This document shows, one piece after another, positions 1-9,131 of a stretch of 64,000 nucleotides of DNA. Each line of letters opens with the position of its first letter. Position 1 is the stretch's first letter. The stretch comes from Selenomonadaceae bacterium. Lineage in GTDB: Bacteria; Bacillota; Negativicutes; Selenomonadales; Selenomonadaceae. The notes beneath the pieces were generated by a model. The model saw nothing but the letters and a program-made list of their open reading frames with translations. It did no database searches and was not told where the DNA came from. Position numbers and translations under genes: made by a program. The stretch is taken from the NCBI GenBank assembly GCA_017549815.1, contig JAFYNH010000001.1, positions 1-64,000 of the forward strand. The letters run 5' to 3'.

Positions 1-2
1 AA

Positions 3-92
3 CGCAGTACAGAGCAATACAAACAAGGCAAAGTTGTAACTTTCACGGAAGAAGAATTGGAGGCTTTGGACAATGTTCAGAACCTTCACTGA
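3..92 (+). CDS. C-terminal end of a type II antitoxin (5' truncated by window edge)
   Basis: An open frame enters from the window edge and ends at the TGA at 90-92. The last 29 residues include QYKQGKVVTFTEEELEAL, an acidic tail like those of RelB/Phd/YefM-type antitoxins. The stop lies 17 bases inside the following YoeB-type toxin gene, whose ATG is at 73. Such an antitoxin-toxin overlap is typical and implies translational coupling. The DNA-binding half lies outside the window, so the family cannot be fixed. The assignment rests mainly on position and the short C-terminus. Confidence 0.6.
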   Translation, partial: RSTEQYKQGKVVTFTEEELEALDNVQNLH

Positions 93-324
93 AATTGGCT
101 GGCAACACTACTCTTACTGGGAAGATCAAGACAAAAAGACTATAGATAAAATCAAGCGGCTTTTGAAAAGTATCGAGCGCGATGGAGCTATGTTCGGCGA
201 AGGCAAGCCCGAACGTCTCAAATATGGTGGCGGTTACAGCCGCAGAATCGACGAATCCAATCGTTTGGTTTATGATATTGACGGAAACCAAATTATCATC
301 AAATCTTGTCGCGGTCATTATTAA
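73..324 (+). CDS. yoeB: YoeB-type ribosome-dependent mRNA interferase toxin
   Basis: An 83-residue protein of the RelE/YoeB fold, the usual family length. It carries the YoeB signature block GEGKPERL at residues 42-49, the conserved Arg in RLVY at 64-67 and the C-terminal His-Tyr at 82-83. These match the catalytic Glu, Arg, His and Tyr known for E. coli YoeB, so the active site looks intact. The family cleaves mRNA in the ribosomal A site and is held in check by its antitoxin, whose gene end overlaps this start. The gene converges on the restriction-modification gene and overlaps its end by 4 bases. Confidence 0.9.
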   Translation: MFRTFTEIGWQHYSYWEDQDKKTIDKIKRLLKSIERDGAMFGEGKPERLKYGGGYSRRIDESNRLVYDIDGNQIIIKSCRGHY

Positions 325-2693
325 AAATATCTGACTTCATCGCGTAAAAATCCCAGCTCGTAAATTTGCGGCTCCAATTTCGCTGATAACTCACTTAAAT
401 TTATCGACGCGCCTAAACTCATGCGGATTTGATACCAGCCCGCGTCCCAGTCTTCGATTTTGAATTTCCGAACGTCAAGCCGCGAAAGTTCCGCGTAAAA
501 TTTCTTGTAAATAGCCCGCCCCGCGTCTAAAACTGCTTGAGCCTGCGCGGAAAGCGGGTTATTTTTTACCCATAAAGCCGCAAACCTGTCCGAAGTCGCC
601 GTCTCAAGCCGCGCCGCTATCTTTATCGACGAACATTCCCAACTCCGTACCTCCGACAGCTTAAACGGATATAAATTGTTCACTATCTGATAAGTCGCGC
701 CCTCATATTCCACGTTGCGCAAGGAGACAGTTTGATTCGACGGCGCAAATAAGCTCCAGATTACCGCGTCCGTGATAAATTCCCGCGTCAACGGCTTTGT
801 CGGCTGTAAAAATTGGTCGCGGTCGTTTAACCACGTCGCCTTTGGTAAGCGGCGCACCATATGCACTATCATTGCCTGTTCAAAATTTTTTTCAGTGATT
901 GAAAACCCTGCGTGGCTCGCATACGGCGCAGATAATAATGCTGTGCTGTTTTGGTTTAAAAAATCATTACCTTTTATCATAAAGCCAGCTAAAAATCCTT
1001 CTGCAACTCTATCAACTCGTTTATTATGCTCAAAACCAAAATTTAGTCCGCTAACCATTGGCGGAAATTTTTTTGTGCAACGAGGACGCTCAATCCATTT
1101 GTTCAAAAAATTTTCACTCCGCGCAGAGTAAATTATCTTCTCTCCAATCTTTTCAACCGTCGAATCATAAATATCAAGTGAAATAGTTTGCTCTACCAAT
1201 GAAATGCGCTCGCCTAAGTTCCAAACTATGAATCCGACAGGAAATTTGCCCTTGCAACCTTGAAAATTCTGCGAACTAAGCATAAATCCGCGTTCAAACT
1301 TATATTGAAAGAAACTATCACGAATTTTTTGGTCAACGCTAGTTTGAATATATGCAAGCTTAGAAAATATGCCGAGCCACGCTTTACGATTAGCAAAATC
1401 GCGGCTGATTCGATATAAAAACTGCGTAGTTAGCTCTTGACTGGAAACTTTTAAATTATCAGCAATCATAAGCTCTCTAATCGCAGTCATTGATATTCCG
1501 GATTTATTAACTAAGGTTTTATCGGTATCTTTATTATTGGCGGTGGCATATGGCGGATTGATAAAGATAATCCAAGTTATTTCGGGATTATTAAGGTCGT
1601 CGCGCAGGTTTTGAGGCAATTTATCTTCGCCGTCGTTCAGAAAATCATATTGAAAGACAGTCGCGTCACTGAAAATTTGCTTGCAATATTTAGCCTCGTC
1701 CTCAATCAGCGTCGAGATATAGCAAAATTTAATCGCGTCGGGCGGAATCGCAAATTCTAAATTGCCAGTCCCCGCCGCCATATCCCAAATCCTGAAATTC
1801 GAGCCGAAATTAACCGTGCGCGTCAGATAATCAAAGGCTTTCTTAGCAAAATCAATCGGCGTATAAAATTCGCCTGTGAATCTGCGTAAATTAATCTCGG
1901 TGATTCTGTCCATTTTCTGCCGAATCGCAATGATTTCACGCGCCGAAGAAATTTTGGCGTATTGGCTCCAAAAATAATTATATTCATCGGGATTAAGCGG
2001 TTTTCTTATAATTTGTTCGCCCGTCATTTCAAAATAAACTTTTCCGTCATTAATATGCGATTTACCCTGTTCAATGTCGATAAGAAAATATTCGGAAGGT
2101 TTATGCCCGTTAGCAACGTCCGCGCCAAAAAAACTTTGCCAATATTGGAAGACTTGATAAAAATTCTGCTGATTAATCTGCTTTTTGACGTTGAAAAGCG
2201 CGGATTTACGCTTGCGAGTGTTATTAATTAGCGTTTCAAAGGCAAGTCCGTCATGAAAATTGGCAAAATCATAAACATGGGCATGAATAATAATTTCGGA
2301 GCTGGCAAGGTCGTCAACAAGCTTTTTACAAGGCTTGGAGGGCTTTAAATCCCAATCGTAGTTCGGATTATTAAAAAATGCGGCGAAGTCGTCAGTTGTG
2401 AAGAACGCGGCAAGATTTTTGGTAATGACGCAGATATTTTGGCTGGGAGCGCGTTCATCATCGCCGAATTTCAATCTGCGAACGTAATAAAGAGCCTGCG
2501 CGACGGTTTTGGCAAGCGTTTGGAGATTTTTAAGGTTATCATCAAGCTTGAACTCAAAAAGAATTTGCTCGGTGTATAGGTCGATTCGATTTTTAGTAGA
2601 AACAGGCAGGTCGAAATGCTTTGCAAAGAAAAATTTCAGTTCTTCCTCTGTCTGCGCGGCTGAAACCGTCTCCGCCAAATGTTTTTTAGCCAT
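321..2693 (-). CDS. Single-chain restriction-modification-like protein (type IIG-like N6-adenine methylase with N-terminal nuclease-like domain)
   Basis: About 790 residues. The ATG at 2693 follows GAGGTGAT at good spacing, so it is preferred over an upstream in-frame start. Near residue 30-45 an acidic residue followed by FEFK resembles a PD-(D/E)xK nuclease core. The middle carries methylase motif I (WDMAAGTGNLEF) and motif IV (NPPYA), the pattern of gamma-class N6-adenine methylases. The long C-terminus probably recognises DNA. No separate specificity or restriction gene adjoins it, which fits type IIG enzymes. The methylase assignment is firm; the nuclease is inferred from motif spacing only. 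It lies beside a toxin-antitoxin pair, a common defence-island arrangement. Confidence 0.72.
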   Translation of the reverse strand: MAKKHLAETVSAAQTEEELKFFFAKHFDLPVSTKNRIDLYTEQILFEFKLDDNLKNLQTLAKTVAQALYYVRRLKFGDDERAPSQNICVITKNLAAFFTTDDFAAFFNNPNYDWDLKPSKPCKKLVDDLASSEIIIHAHVYDFANFHDGLAFETLINNTRKRKSALFNVKKQINQQNFYQVFQYWQSFFGADVANGHKPSEYFLIDIEQGKSHINDGKVYFEMTGEQIIRKPLNPDEYNYFWSQYAKISSAREIIAIRQKMDRITEINLRRFTGEFYTPIDFAKKAFDYLTRTVNFGSNFRIWDMAAGTGNLEFAIPPDAIKFCYISTLIEDEAKYCKQIFSDATVFQYDFLNDGEDKLPQNLRDDLNNPEITWIIFINPPYATANNKDTDKTLVNKSGISMTAIRELMIADNLKVSSQELTTQFLYRISRDFANRKAWLGIFSKLAYIQTSVDQKIRDSFFQYKFERGFMLSSQNFQGCKGKFPVGFIVWNLGERISLVEQTISLDIYDSTVEKIGEKIIYSARSENFLNKWIERPRCTKKFPPMVSGLNFGFEHNKRVDRVAEGFLAGFMIKGNDFLNQNSTALLSAPYASHAGFSITEKNFEQAMIVHMVRRLPKATWLNDRDQFLQPTKPLTREFITDAVIWSLFAPSNQTVSLRNVEYEGATYQIVNNLYPFKLSEVRSWECSSIKIAARLETATSDRFAALWVKNNPLSAQAQAVLDAGRAIYKKFYAELSRLDVRKFKIEDWDAGWYQIRMSLGASINLSELSAKLEPQIYELGFLRDEVRYF

Positions 2694-2734
2694 GAAATCA
2701 CCTCGCGCATATTTAAAAAGAGTCAATTATTTGT

Positions 2735-3676
2735 CTATTCGCCGCGCATGACGGGCTTGCGAATAACTTCCGCCGAAACCGTAACTTCGCTGAACTTTGT
2801 CAACACGCCTTCGGGCACAACCAATCCCAGCGTCCCTTTGAAAATTCTCTGCCCCGTCTGCACCGCAAAAGGCTCCGTTTTTATCGTTACAATCGAATTT
2901 ACAATCGACTCTGAACCGCTAATTTCAATCTGCGCGGGCTCGACATTAATTTTAGTAAGTTCCCAGCCTTCTGGAGCCGTCAACTCAGGAATAACCGGAA
3001 CAATTTTTTTCTTAATGCCGTTCTCAATGTCAATCGAAACCGTCACGACGCTCGGCACTACGCGCACATTCGGGATAATATTTCCTTTATCGTCAACCGC
3101 CCGCATAGGAATTTGCATTTCAAAACTCGACGTGTTGCCCGTAAGATTAACGTTGCCATAAATTTTCGCCGTTTGCTCAACAAAACTTTTCGGACCGACG
3201 ACCGTTACAAATTCCATTGATTGACTAATTCCCTTAATCGCCGAATTTGGGTCAATGGAGCCGCTAATCGTAAGCTCAAGGGGCATTTGAAGTTCGATAA
3301 GCGGGTCAAGTTTAACGTCGACTTTCTCTGGAAAAGTCCCAAGCAACTCGAAACCTTGAGGCATGACAACTTGCGGCATAATTTTATGATTGCCTTCTTC
3401 CAAACCGTCAAGATTCGCGTAAACACGGAAAGCATTCGCGTCGTATTTGACAAAGTAGGAACGCGGCGCACGAGTCTCAATCTTTATAACTTTTTCGTCG
3501 CAAACCGCAATCATTTCATAGGGCGCATTTGAAATCGTCAGCGGCACGGTGTAGGAGCCGTTTATTGCCGGGTCTTGATCCGCCATTACCAATACCCACA
3601 TGATAAACGCCACAATCAGCGCGATTAATTTCTTTAAGAGATTGTGGCTGAACATTTCAACGAGTTGCTTTTTCAT
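2735..3676 (-). CDS. cdaR: CdaR-like YbbR-domain regulator of the diadenylate cyclase
   Basis: About 313 residues with one N-terminal membrane segment (roughly residues 13-32, ending in VMADQDPA) followed by repeated beta-rich YbbR domains with recurrent VxPxG patterns. The ATG at 3676 sits 5 bases after GGAGGGG and overlaps the cdaA stop (ATGA), indicating translational coupling. In Firmicutes CdaR is a membrane-anchored extracytoplasmic protein that binds CdaA and modulates c-di-AMP synthesis. The usual third partner glmM does not follow here; a convergent region and the R-M gene do. Confidence 0.85.
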   Translation of the reverse strand: MKKQLVEMFSHNLLKKLIALIVAFIMWVLVMADQDPAINGSYTVPLTISNAPYEMIAVCDEKVIKIETRAPRSYFVKYDANAFRVYANLDGLEEGNHKIMPQVVMPQGFELLGTFPEKVDVKLDPLIELQMPLELTISGSIDPNSAIKGISQSMEFVTVVGPKSFVEQTAKIYGNVNLTGNTSSFEMQIPMRAVDDKGNIIPNVRVVPSVVTVSIDIENGIKKKIVPVIPELTAPEGWELTKINVEPAQIEISGSESIVNSIVTIKTEPFAVQTGQRIFKGTLGLVVPEGVLTKFSEVTVSAEVIRKPVMRGE

Positions 3677-4518
3677 TTTTCGCCCCTCCACTTTGAAAGG
3701 AACTTGCCGAAAATTTTATCTTCATTGCCGACAAATGCGGGGCGAATTTTAGCCGCCAAAGTCTGTTCGTCAAAGCGTCTCATTAATTTTCCGCCCTCTG
3801 CAACGGAAATTGTTCCTGTTTCCTCGCTGACGACTACAACTAAAGCGTCGCATTGCTCCGATAAACCGATTGCCGCCCTATGCCGCGTGCCAAGCTCCGT
3901 CGAAAGTCCCGTATTCTCCGTTAGTGGCAAGACGCAAGCCGCAGATATTAATCTGTTGCCACGAATTATCGCCGCGCCGTCGTGTAGGGGCGTATTCACG
4001 ATAAAAACGTTCAGTAAAAATTCCGATGAAATAATTCCGTCAATATGAATTCCCGTAACGCTGATGTCGTTTAATTTCATTTCGCGTTCGATAACCATAA
4101 GTGCGCCCGTCTTTGTCTGTGAAAGTTTCTTCGCCGTCTTGACGATTTCCTCAACGACAATGTCCGCCTCTTTTTTATCCATAAGCGAGGCTCCGCGACT
4201 GAAAAATTGTCCTTGTCCTAAATGTTCAAGCCCGCGTCTCAATTCTGGTTGAAATAAAATCGGCAACGCGATTAGCAACCACTCCGAACTTTTTTGCAAC
4301 AGCCATGATATGACGTGCAGATTGAGCCAGCCGCAAATTATCGTTAGCGAAACAATTACCATAAGTCCTTTAACCAGCGTTATGGCGCGTGTATCTTGAA
4401 TCATTTGATAACATTTGTAGAGAATCGCCGCAACGATTATTATGTCGAAGATGTCGAGCGGCGTTATCGTCGAAACCATGTCGCGAACTTTCAATGGGAA
4501 TTCAAAATCTATATTCAC
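3673..4518 (-). CDS. cdaA: Diadenylate cyclase CdaA (c-di-AMP synthase)
   Basis: Membrane-bound DAC-domain enzyme that makes c-di-AMP from two ATP. Three hydrophobic segments occupy about the first 90 residues. The catalytic domain shows the diagnostic motifs DGA (in LHDGAAII) and RHR (in GTRHRAAIG). The most likely start is the GTG at 4518, 6 bases after GGAGGG; an ATG ten codons upstream has no comparable ribosome binding site. It is followed with a 4-base overlap by cdaR, the usual regulator pairing. c-di-AMP controls potassium and osmolyte transport and wall homeostasis in Firmicutes. Confidence 0.93.
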   Translation of the reverse strand: MNIDFEFPLKVRDMVSTITPLDIFDIIIVAAILYKCYQMIQDTRAITLVKGLMVIVSLTIICGWLNLHVISWLLQKSSEWLLIALPILFQPELRRGLEHLGQGQFFSRGASLMDKKEADIVVEEIVKTAKKLSQTKTGALMVIEREMKLNDISVTGIHIDGIISSEFLLNVFIVNTPLHDGAAIIRGNRLISAACVLPLTENTGLSTELGTRHRAAIGLSEQCDALVVVVSEETGTISVAEGGKLMRRFDEQTLAAKIRPAFVGNEDKIFGKFLSKWRGEK

Positions 4519-4655
4519 AGGCAACCCTCCTATCAAGATTCGTTTCATAATCGCCGATTAAATATACTACAAAAATTTTTCAGATTCAATCAAAAATGCT
4601 GTTGAACATACTTTTTCATAGCGTTTATATAAAACTTCTTCTTTGCGCTTTGAAA

Positions 4656-4763
4656 AACTTTTTCTTTGCTCGCCCAAAGAAAAAGTTACAAAAAGAAAGG
4701 GCGTATGACCGGCAAAGAAACATCCATGTTTCTATTGCCGGCGGCGCACGTCCATGTGCGCCG
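4656..4763. repeat. Composite palindromic element with three adjacent hairpins
   Basis: The 294 bases between prfA and cdaA hold three strong inverted repeats. The first has perfect 13-bp arms (4656-4668 and 4675-4687, AACTTTTTCTTTG and its complement). The second has arms at 4709-4723 and 4726-4741 (CCGGCAA and GAAACAT parts) with one bulged base. The third has 8-bp arms at 4742-4749 and 4756-4763 (CGGCGCAC). The second and third loops both contain TCCAT or a close variant. No open frame explains them. It resembles a REP/MITE-like dispersed element, but only one copy is visible in this window. Confidence 0.65.
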
Positions 4764-4812
4764 GGTTTCCACTACCCGCTAATTTTTTTTCAATTCTCGG
4801 TTGCCAATTTTT

Positions 4813-5880
4813 TCAGCCCTCAGTTGCCAATTTCTTTGAGCGGTCGGCGGTTATCAGCGCGGAAATAATCTCGTCAAGTTCGCCGTTCAAAATCGCGTCA
4901 ATCTTATAAAGCGTCAAGCCGATTCTATGGTCAGTAACGCGCCCTTGCGGGAAATTGTATGTCCGAATACGTTCGCTCCTATCGCCCGACCCGACTTGAT
5001 TTTTCCTGTCGGCTGCAATCGCTTCAGTCTGTTCGCGAACTGCCAAATCTTTAACGCGGGCACGAAGAACGCGCATTGCCTTTTCCTTATTCTTGAGTTG
5101 AGATTTTTCGTCCTGACATTGCACGACAATTCCCGTCGGCAAATGCGTAATTCTAATCGCGGTCTCAGTTCGGTTGACGTATTGCCCGCCCGCGCCGCTC
5201 GCGCAGTAAGTATCAATTCGCAAATCATTAGGGTTAATCGTAACGTCGACTTCCTCAACTTCGGGCATAACGGCGACTGTTACCGCGCTGGTATGAATTC
5301 GACCACCGCTTTCAGTGACAGGAACTCTTTGGACGCGGTGGGTGCCGCTTTCATATTTGAGCTTACTGAACGCGCCCGCGCCGTCGACCGTAAAAATTAT
5401 TTCCTTAAAGCCGCCGATTGTCGTCGGATTTGAATCAACAATATCGACGTTCCAACCTTGCCGCTCGGCGTAGCGTACATACATTCTAAACAAATCTCCC
5501 GCGAATAAAGCCGCCTCTTCGCCGCCGACGCCGCCCCGAATCTCCATAATAATATTTTTATCGTCGTTAGGGTCTTTAGGCAGAAGTAAAATCGGCAACT
5601 CGGAATCCAATTCGGCTTTGGATTTTTTAAGCTCAGCGAGTTCCTCTGTCGCCAAAGTTTTTAAATCGTCGTCGCTCGAAGTCTCCAATAAATTTTTATC
5701 TTCGTCAATCTGCGCGAGGATTTTTTTATATTCGTGGAGCTTGTTAATTATGGGCAAAAGTGCGGCGTGTTCACGAGTAAGTTTGGTAAATTTTTCCACG
5801 TCCGCCACGACTGACGGGTCTCCGAGTCGCGCCTCGACTTCTGCAAAATGTTCTTCGACCTTCTGAAATTTCTCAAGCAA
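4813..5880 (-). CDS. prfA: Peptide chain release factor 1
   Basis: About 355 residues, the normal RF1 length. It contains the peptidyl-tRNA hydrolysis motif GGQ (in [11 protein letters not shown]) and the stop-codon-reading tripeptide P-V-T (in [10 protein letters not shown]), the RF1 type that reads UAA and UAG; RF2 would carry SPF. A TTG at 5880 after GGCGGTGAT gives an N-terminus [11 protein letters not shown] that matches the family better than the GTG three codons upstream. Its usual partner prmC is not adjacent. It is followed by the composite hairpin element and cdaA on the same strand. Confidence 0.95.
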   Translation of the reverse strand: MLEKFQKVEEHFAEVEARLGDPSVVADVEKFTKLTREHAALLPIINKLHEYKKILAQIDEDKNLLETSSDDDLKTLATEELAELKKSKAELDSELPILLLPKDPNDDKNIIMEIRGGVGGEEAALFAGDLFRMYVRYAERQGWNVDIVDSNPTTIGGFKEIIFTVDGAGAFSKLKYESGTHRVQRVPVTESGGRIHTSAVTVAVMPEVEEVDVTINPNDLRIDTYCASGAGGQYVNRTETAIRITHLPTGIVVQCQDEKSQLKNKEKAMRVLRARVKDLAVREQTEAIAADRKNQVGSGDRSERIRTYNFPQGRVTDHRIGLTLYKIDAILNGELDEIISALITADRSKKLATEG

Positions 5881-5924
5881 ATTTATCACCGCCCTTTATC
5901 GAAAAATATTTTACACATTGACAC

Positions 5925-5960
5925 AAAAAAAGCAACCTGCCCGCGTTTGCAGGAGGTCGC
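5925..5960 (-). terminator. Rho-independent terminator of metQ
   Basis: Read on the minus strand, arms GCGACCT and AGGTTGC form a stem with one G-T pair and an inner extension. A run of seven T follows. It lies directly behind the metQ stop and ahead of prfA. Confidence 0.8.
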
Positions 5961-5972
5961 TTAAAAATTTTT

Positions 5973-6809
5973 TTAGAACGCAGGAACAATCGCGCCTTGA
6001 TATTTATCCTCGATGAATTTCTTAACCTTGTCGGATTTAATCGTCGTCAAAAGTTTTTGAATGTCTTCGCGGTTTTCGTCGCCTTCGCGGACGGTGATAA
6101 TATTGACATAGGGCGAATCCTTATCCTCGATAAAGAGCGCGTCCTTCATGGGATTTAAATCCGCGTTGAGCGCAAAGTTTGTGTTGATAATCGAAATGTC
6201 CACGTCTTCAAGAGTGCGCGGGAGTTGAGCCGCCTCGACTTCCTGAACATTCAAGTTTTTGGGATTCTCGGCAATGTCTTGAACGGTCGCGGTTTCTTTT
6301 ACGCCGTCTTTAAGCTTGAGCAAATTCGCCTTTTGCAAAAGCAGTAAAGCGCGTCCGCCGTTTGTCGGGTCATTCGGGATTGAAACCGTTGCGCCGTCAG
6401 CGAGTTCGTTCAAATCTTTAATCTTCTTGGAGTAAATGCCCATTGGCTCGACGTGGACGCCGCCGACATTCTTCAACTTAAGGTCTTTATGTTCTTTGAC
6501 AAAATCATTCAGATAAGGTTCGTGTTGGAAAAAGTTTGCGTCAAGCTCTTTGTCATTAAGCGCGATATTCGGCTGAACATAATCGTTGAACTCGACGATT
6601 TCAAGATTGATTCCCTGCTCCTTGAGGTCGGGCTTAATCTGCTCCAAAATTTCCGCATGTGGAGCGGGCGTCGCGCCGATTTTCAAAGTTGATTCGGCTC
6701 CTGCCGCTGGTTTATCGCCGTCTGTTTTCGCAGGAGTGTCTCCGCCGCCGCAACCCGTAAATAAAAGTGTCGTCGCCAAAGTTATTGCGGCTAAAAATTT
6801 TCCCTTCAT
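5973..6809 (-). CDS. metQ: MetQ/NlpA-family methionine-binding lipoprotein
   Basis: About 278 residues. The ATG at 6809 lies 8 bases behind AAGGAGG and opens a lipoprotein signal with lipobox LLFTGC (Cys near residue 20). The mature part begins at the family block LKIGATPAPHAEILEQI and includes FNDYVQPN and DANFFQHEPYL, typical of MetQ. The family delivers methionine (or analogues) to the MetNI ABC transporter. No metN or metI lies nearby; the gene stands alone between its own promoter and terminator, so the transporter must be encoded elsewhere. Substrate is inferred from family. Confidence 0.9.
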   Translation of the reverse strand: MKGKFLAAITLATTLLFTGCGGGDTPAKTDGDKPAAGAESTLKIGATPAPHAEILEQIKPDLKEQGINLEIVEFNDYVQPNIALNDKELDANFFQHEPYLNDFVKEHKDLKLKNVGGVHVEPMGIYSKKIKDLNELADGATVSIPNDPTNGGRALLLLQKANLLKLKDGVKETATVQDIAENPKNLNVQEVEAAQLPRTLEDVDISIINTNFALNADLNPMKDALFIEDKDSPYVNIITVREGDENREDIQKLLTTIKSDKVKKFIEDKYQGAIVPAF

Positions 6810-6843
6810 TAAAAGTTGCCTCCTTAAAATTGTTACGCGCCGC

Positions 6844-6871
6844 ATTATATCAAAGTAAAAATAAATTTCAA
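6844..6871 (-). promoter_or_regulatory. Sigma-70-type promoter of metQ
   Basis: On the minus strand TTGAAA (6866-6871) and TATAAT (6844-6849) are 16 bases apart, with an extended TG before the -10. It is 35 bases upstream of the metQ start. No S-box or T-box leader fits in so short an untranslated region. Confidence 0.7.
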
Positions 6872-6872
6872 G

Positions 6873-6901
6873 TTGCCAAAGTCTGCGCGGTGAATTAAAA
6901 T
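6873..6901 (+). promoter_or_regulatory. Sigma-70-type promoter of the DUF6056/sirtuin operon
   Basis: TTGCCA (6873-6878) and TAAAAT (6896-6901) are 17 bases apart, 28 bases before the start of the 6929 gene. It is divergent from and nearly abuts the metQ promoter. The spacer contains one copy of the overrepresented octamer CTGCGCGG. Confidence 0.55.
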
Positions 6902-6928
6902 TTCGGAAAAACTTAAGGAGGATTTGGC

Positions 6929-8320
6929 TTGAGATATTTTTTGCGCCCGCAGATTTTATTCGCGATTTTTGCGGGATTTTTTTTCATACGAACAATTTTA
7001 ATGCCGCTTGCCTACGACGACTACGCCTACGCCTTTATTTGGGACGGCGAACACGATGGCAATTTACAGATGATGATGATTGGTTCGCCCGAAGTAGAAA
7101 CTCGCGAGCGTGTCGATTCGTTCGGAGATATTTTTAATTCAATGTGGTCGCATTATTTCACTTGGGGCGGAAGAATTTTTGCGCATTCAATCGTTCAATT
7201 TTTTATGTGGATTGGCAAGCCCGCCTTTGACGTGGCAAATACAATCGTCTTTATCGCGTTGGTGTTGTCGATAATCAAACTCGCCGCCGCGCAGATTAAG
7301 TTTTCGCGAAATGTTTTGCTGTGGATATTTTTCAGCCTGTTTATTTTATCGGCGTGGTCGATGACGACGATGTTTTGGCTAACGGGTTCTTGTAATTATA
7401 TGTGGATGTCGCTCGTGCAAATGTTGTTCCTAATCCCCTACGTCAACGCCTTGCGCTCGAACGTTGCGCCCATAAATTTTTGGCTGATGATACCGCTCGG
7501 ATTTTTGGCGGGTTGGTCGAATGAGGCGGGAGCTTTGACGACAATTTGCCTGACGATTTTCTTAATGAAACTTTGCAGGGCGCGAAAAGTTTATCGACCG
7601 CAAATGACGGCGGGCTTTGTAATGCTGATAATCGGCTGTACGTTCATGATGTTTTCGCCCGGCAATTTGGTTCGTATGGAATTTTCACACCCGCATTTTC
7701 ATTACAGCTTGGAAGTTTTCCTAGACCATTTGACGACAGAATTCCCGCGAGTCGTCGGCGCGAATTTGATTGTGCTGTTGCCCGTGTGGATTTATTTTTT
7801 ACGGAGAAATTTTTTCGGACGATTGAACACGACGGAAATTTTAATGGCAGCATTTACGGCGGCAAGTTTCCTCGTGCCCGTGATAATGCTGTTTTCGCCC
7901 GAATTTACTTTGCGCGTGTCGATAACTTCAATGGCTTTCGCGTTGGTTGCGGCGGCGAGTGCGATTTTGGAATTGGAACGTCGCCCGATTAAAATTTTAT
8001 CGGAAAAAATTCTGCGCGGACTCTCGACAGGATTAATCGCCGTATTTATTGCCTATTTCGCGACGCTGATTTATATGGACGTTCAATTTTTCAAGGCGAC
8101 TTGTCAAACGGAGGAATTTCTCCAAAACAATAAAGAGGTCGGGTTAATTTCCTTAAAGCCCGTGCCCGTTTCTCATAGGTTCGACGCGATTCACGGCGAC
8201 AGAGTGACCAGATTTTATATGGCGCATTTCGGCGGCATTGATACCAACCCTAAGGATTGCCGCAACGTCATCACTTCGCAATACTACGGGATTAAAGGGA
8301 TTGTTGCCGTCAACGATTAA
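6929..8320 (+). CDS. Polytopic membrane protein, DUF6056-like (copy 1)
   Basis: A 463-residue protein with about ten hydrophobic segments, started by TTG after AAGGAGG. Conserved blocks shared with the 9132 paralog are DDYAYAFIWDG (about residue 30), SHYFTWGGR (about 72), WLTGSCNYMW (about 150) and GWSNEAG (about 190), all probably outside or at the membrane face, plus a C-terminal globular tail. It resembles DUF6056-type proteins, which are glycosyltransferase-like in topology (acidic and aromatic residues in the first loop), but no function is established. First gene of an operon with a sirtuin and its own paralog. Confidence 0.7.
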   Translation: MRYFLRPQILFAIFAGFFFIRTILMPLAYDDYAYAFIWDGEHDGNLQMMMIGSPEVETRERVDSFGDIFNSMWSHYFTWGGRIFAHSIVQFFMWIGKPAFDVANTIVFIALVLSIIKLAAAQIKFSRNVLLWIFFSLFILSAWSMTTMFWLTGSCNYMWMSLVQMLFLIPYVNALRSNVAPINFWLMIPLGFLAGWSNEAGALTTICLTIFLMKLCRARKVYRPQMTAGFVMLIIGCTFMMFSPGNLVRMEFSHPHFHYSLEVFLDHLTTEFPRVVGANLIVLLPVWIYFLRRNFFGRLNTTEILMAAFTAASFLVPVIMLFSPEFTLRVSITSMAFALVAAASAILELERRPIKILSEKILRGLSTGLIAVFIAYFATLIYMDVQFFKATCQTEEFLQNNKEVGLISLKPVPVSHRFDAIHGDRVTRFYMAHFGGIDTNPKDCRNVITSQYYGIKGIVAVND

Positions 8321-8381
8321 AAAAATTTGCCAAATGCCGCGCAGTGTTTTAAAATTCCAATAAAAATTGGAGGAAAAGGAA

Positions 8382-9119
8382 ATGACGAATATAGAAAAAC
8401 TCGCCGAGATATTATCGAAGAGTGCTAGCGCGGTATTCTTCGGAGGCGCGGGCATGTCTACCGAGTCGGGAATTCCCGATTTTCGGAGCGCGTCGGGCAT
8501 TTATAATCAGAAACTCAATCAGACTTTTTCGCCCGAAGAAATGGCGTCGCGCAGATTTTTTATGAATCACCCCGAAGAATTTTTTGCCTTTTATCGCGAA
8601 CGTTTTGTTTATCTTGACGCCAAGCCTAATGCAGGACATCTTGCGCTTGCCGAATTGGAGCGTCGCGGGATTTTAAGCGCGGTCGTCACACAGAATATTG
8701 ACGGACTTCATCAGCTTGCAGGCTCGAAAGTTGTTTACGAATTACATGGCTCGATTCTGCGGAATTACTGTATTAAATGTGGCGAGGAGTATGGCGTTGA
8801 TTTTGTCATGAAAAATATTCCCATTCCTTACTGCGAAAAATGCGGCGTTATCGTCAAGCCCGATGTAGTTCTTTACGGCGAAAATCTAAACAACGAAACG
8901 ATTGCCAATTCGATTCGGGCGATTTCGGAGGCGGATACATTGATTATCGGCGGCACGAGCTTAATTGTTTATCCTGCGGCGGGGTTGATTGATTATTTTC
9001 GTGGACGGCATTTGATTTTGATAAACAAGACGGCAACTCGCGCTGACGCCGACGCAGAACTTGTGATTCGTGAAAATATCGGCGAGACTCTCTCGAAAGC
9101 CGTTGCGTTGTTAAAGTAA
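8382..9119 (+). CDS. cobB: NAD-dependent protein deacylase (sirtuin)
   Basis: About 245 residues. The ATG at 8382 is 8 bases behind GGAGG. It has the NAD-binding motif GAGMSTESGIPDFRS, the QNIDGLHQLAG block, the catalytic His in YELHGS and four zinc-binding Cys in two pairs (YCIKC and YCEKC). All key sirtuin residues are present, so it should remove acyl groups from lysines using NAD. It sits between two DUF6056-like membrane proteins with 61 and 12 bases of spacing, which suggests co-transcription; a functional link is unproven. Confidence 0.93.
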   Translation: MTNIEKLAEILSKSASAVFFGGAGMSTESGIPDFRSASGIYNQKLNQTFSPEEMASRRFFMNHPEEFFAFYRERFVYLDAKPNAGHLALAELERRGILSAVVTQNIDGLHQLAGSKVVYELHGSILRNYCIKCGEEYGVDFVMKNIPIPYCEKCGVIVKPDVVLYGENLNNETIANSIRAISEADTLIIGGTSLIVYPAAGLIDYFRGRHLILINKTATRADADAELVIRENIGETLSKAVALLK

Positions 9120-9131
9120 GGAGAAATTTCT

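Noticed and set aside
5973..6809. S-box or T-box riboswitch before metQ
   Set aside because: Only about 35 bases separate the -10 box from the start codon, too short for either.
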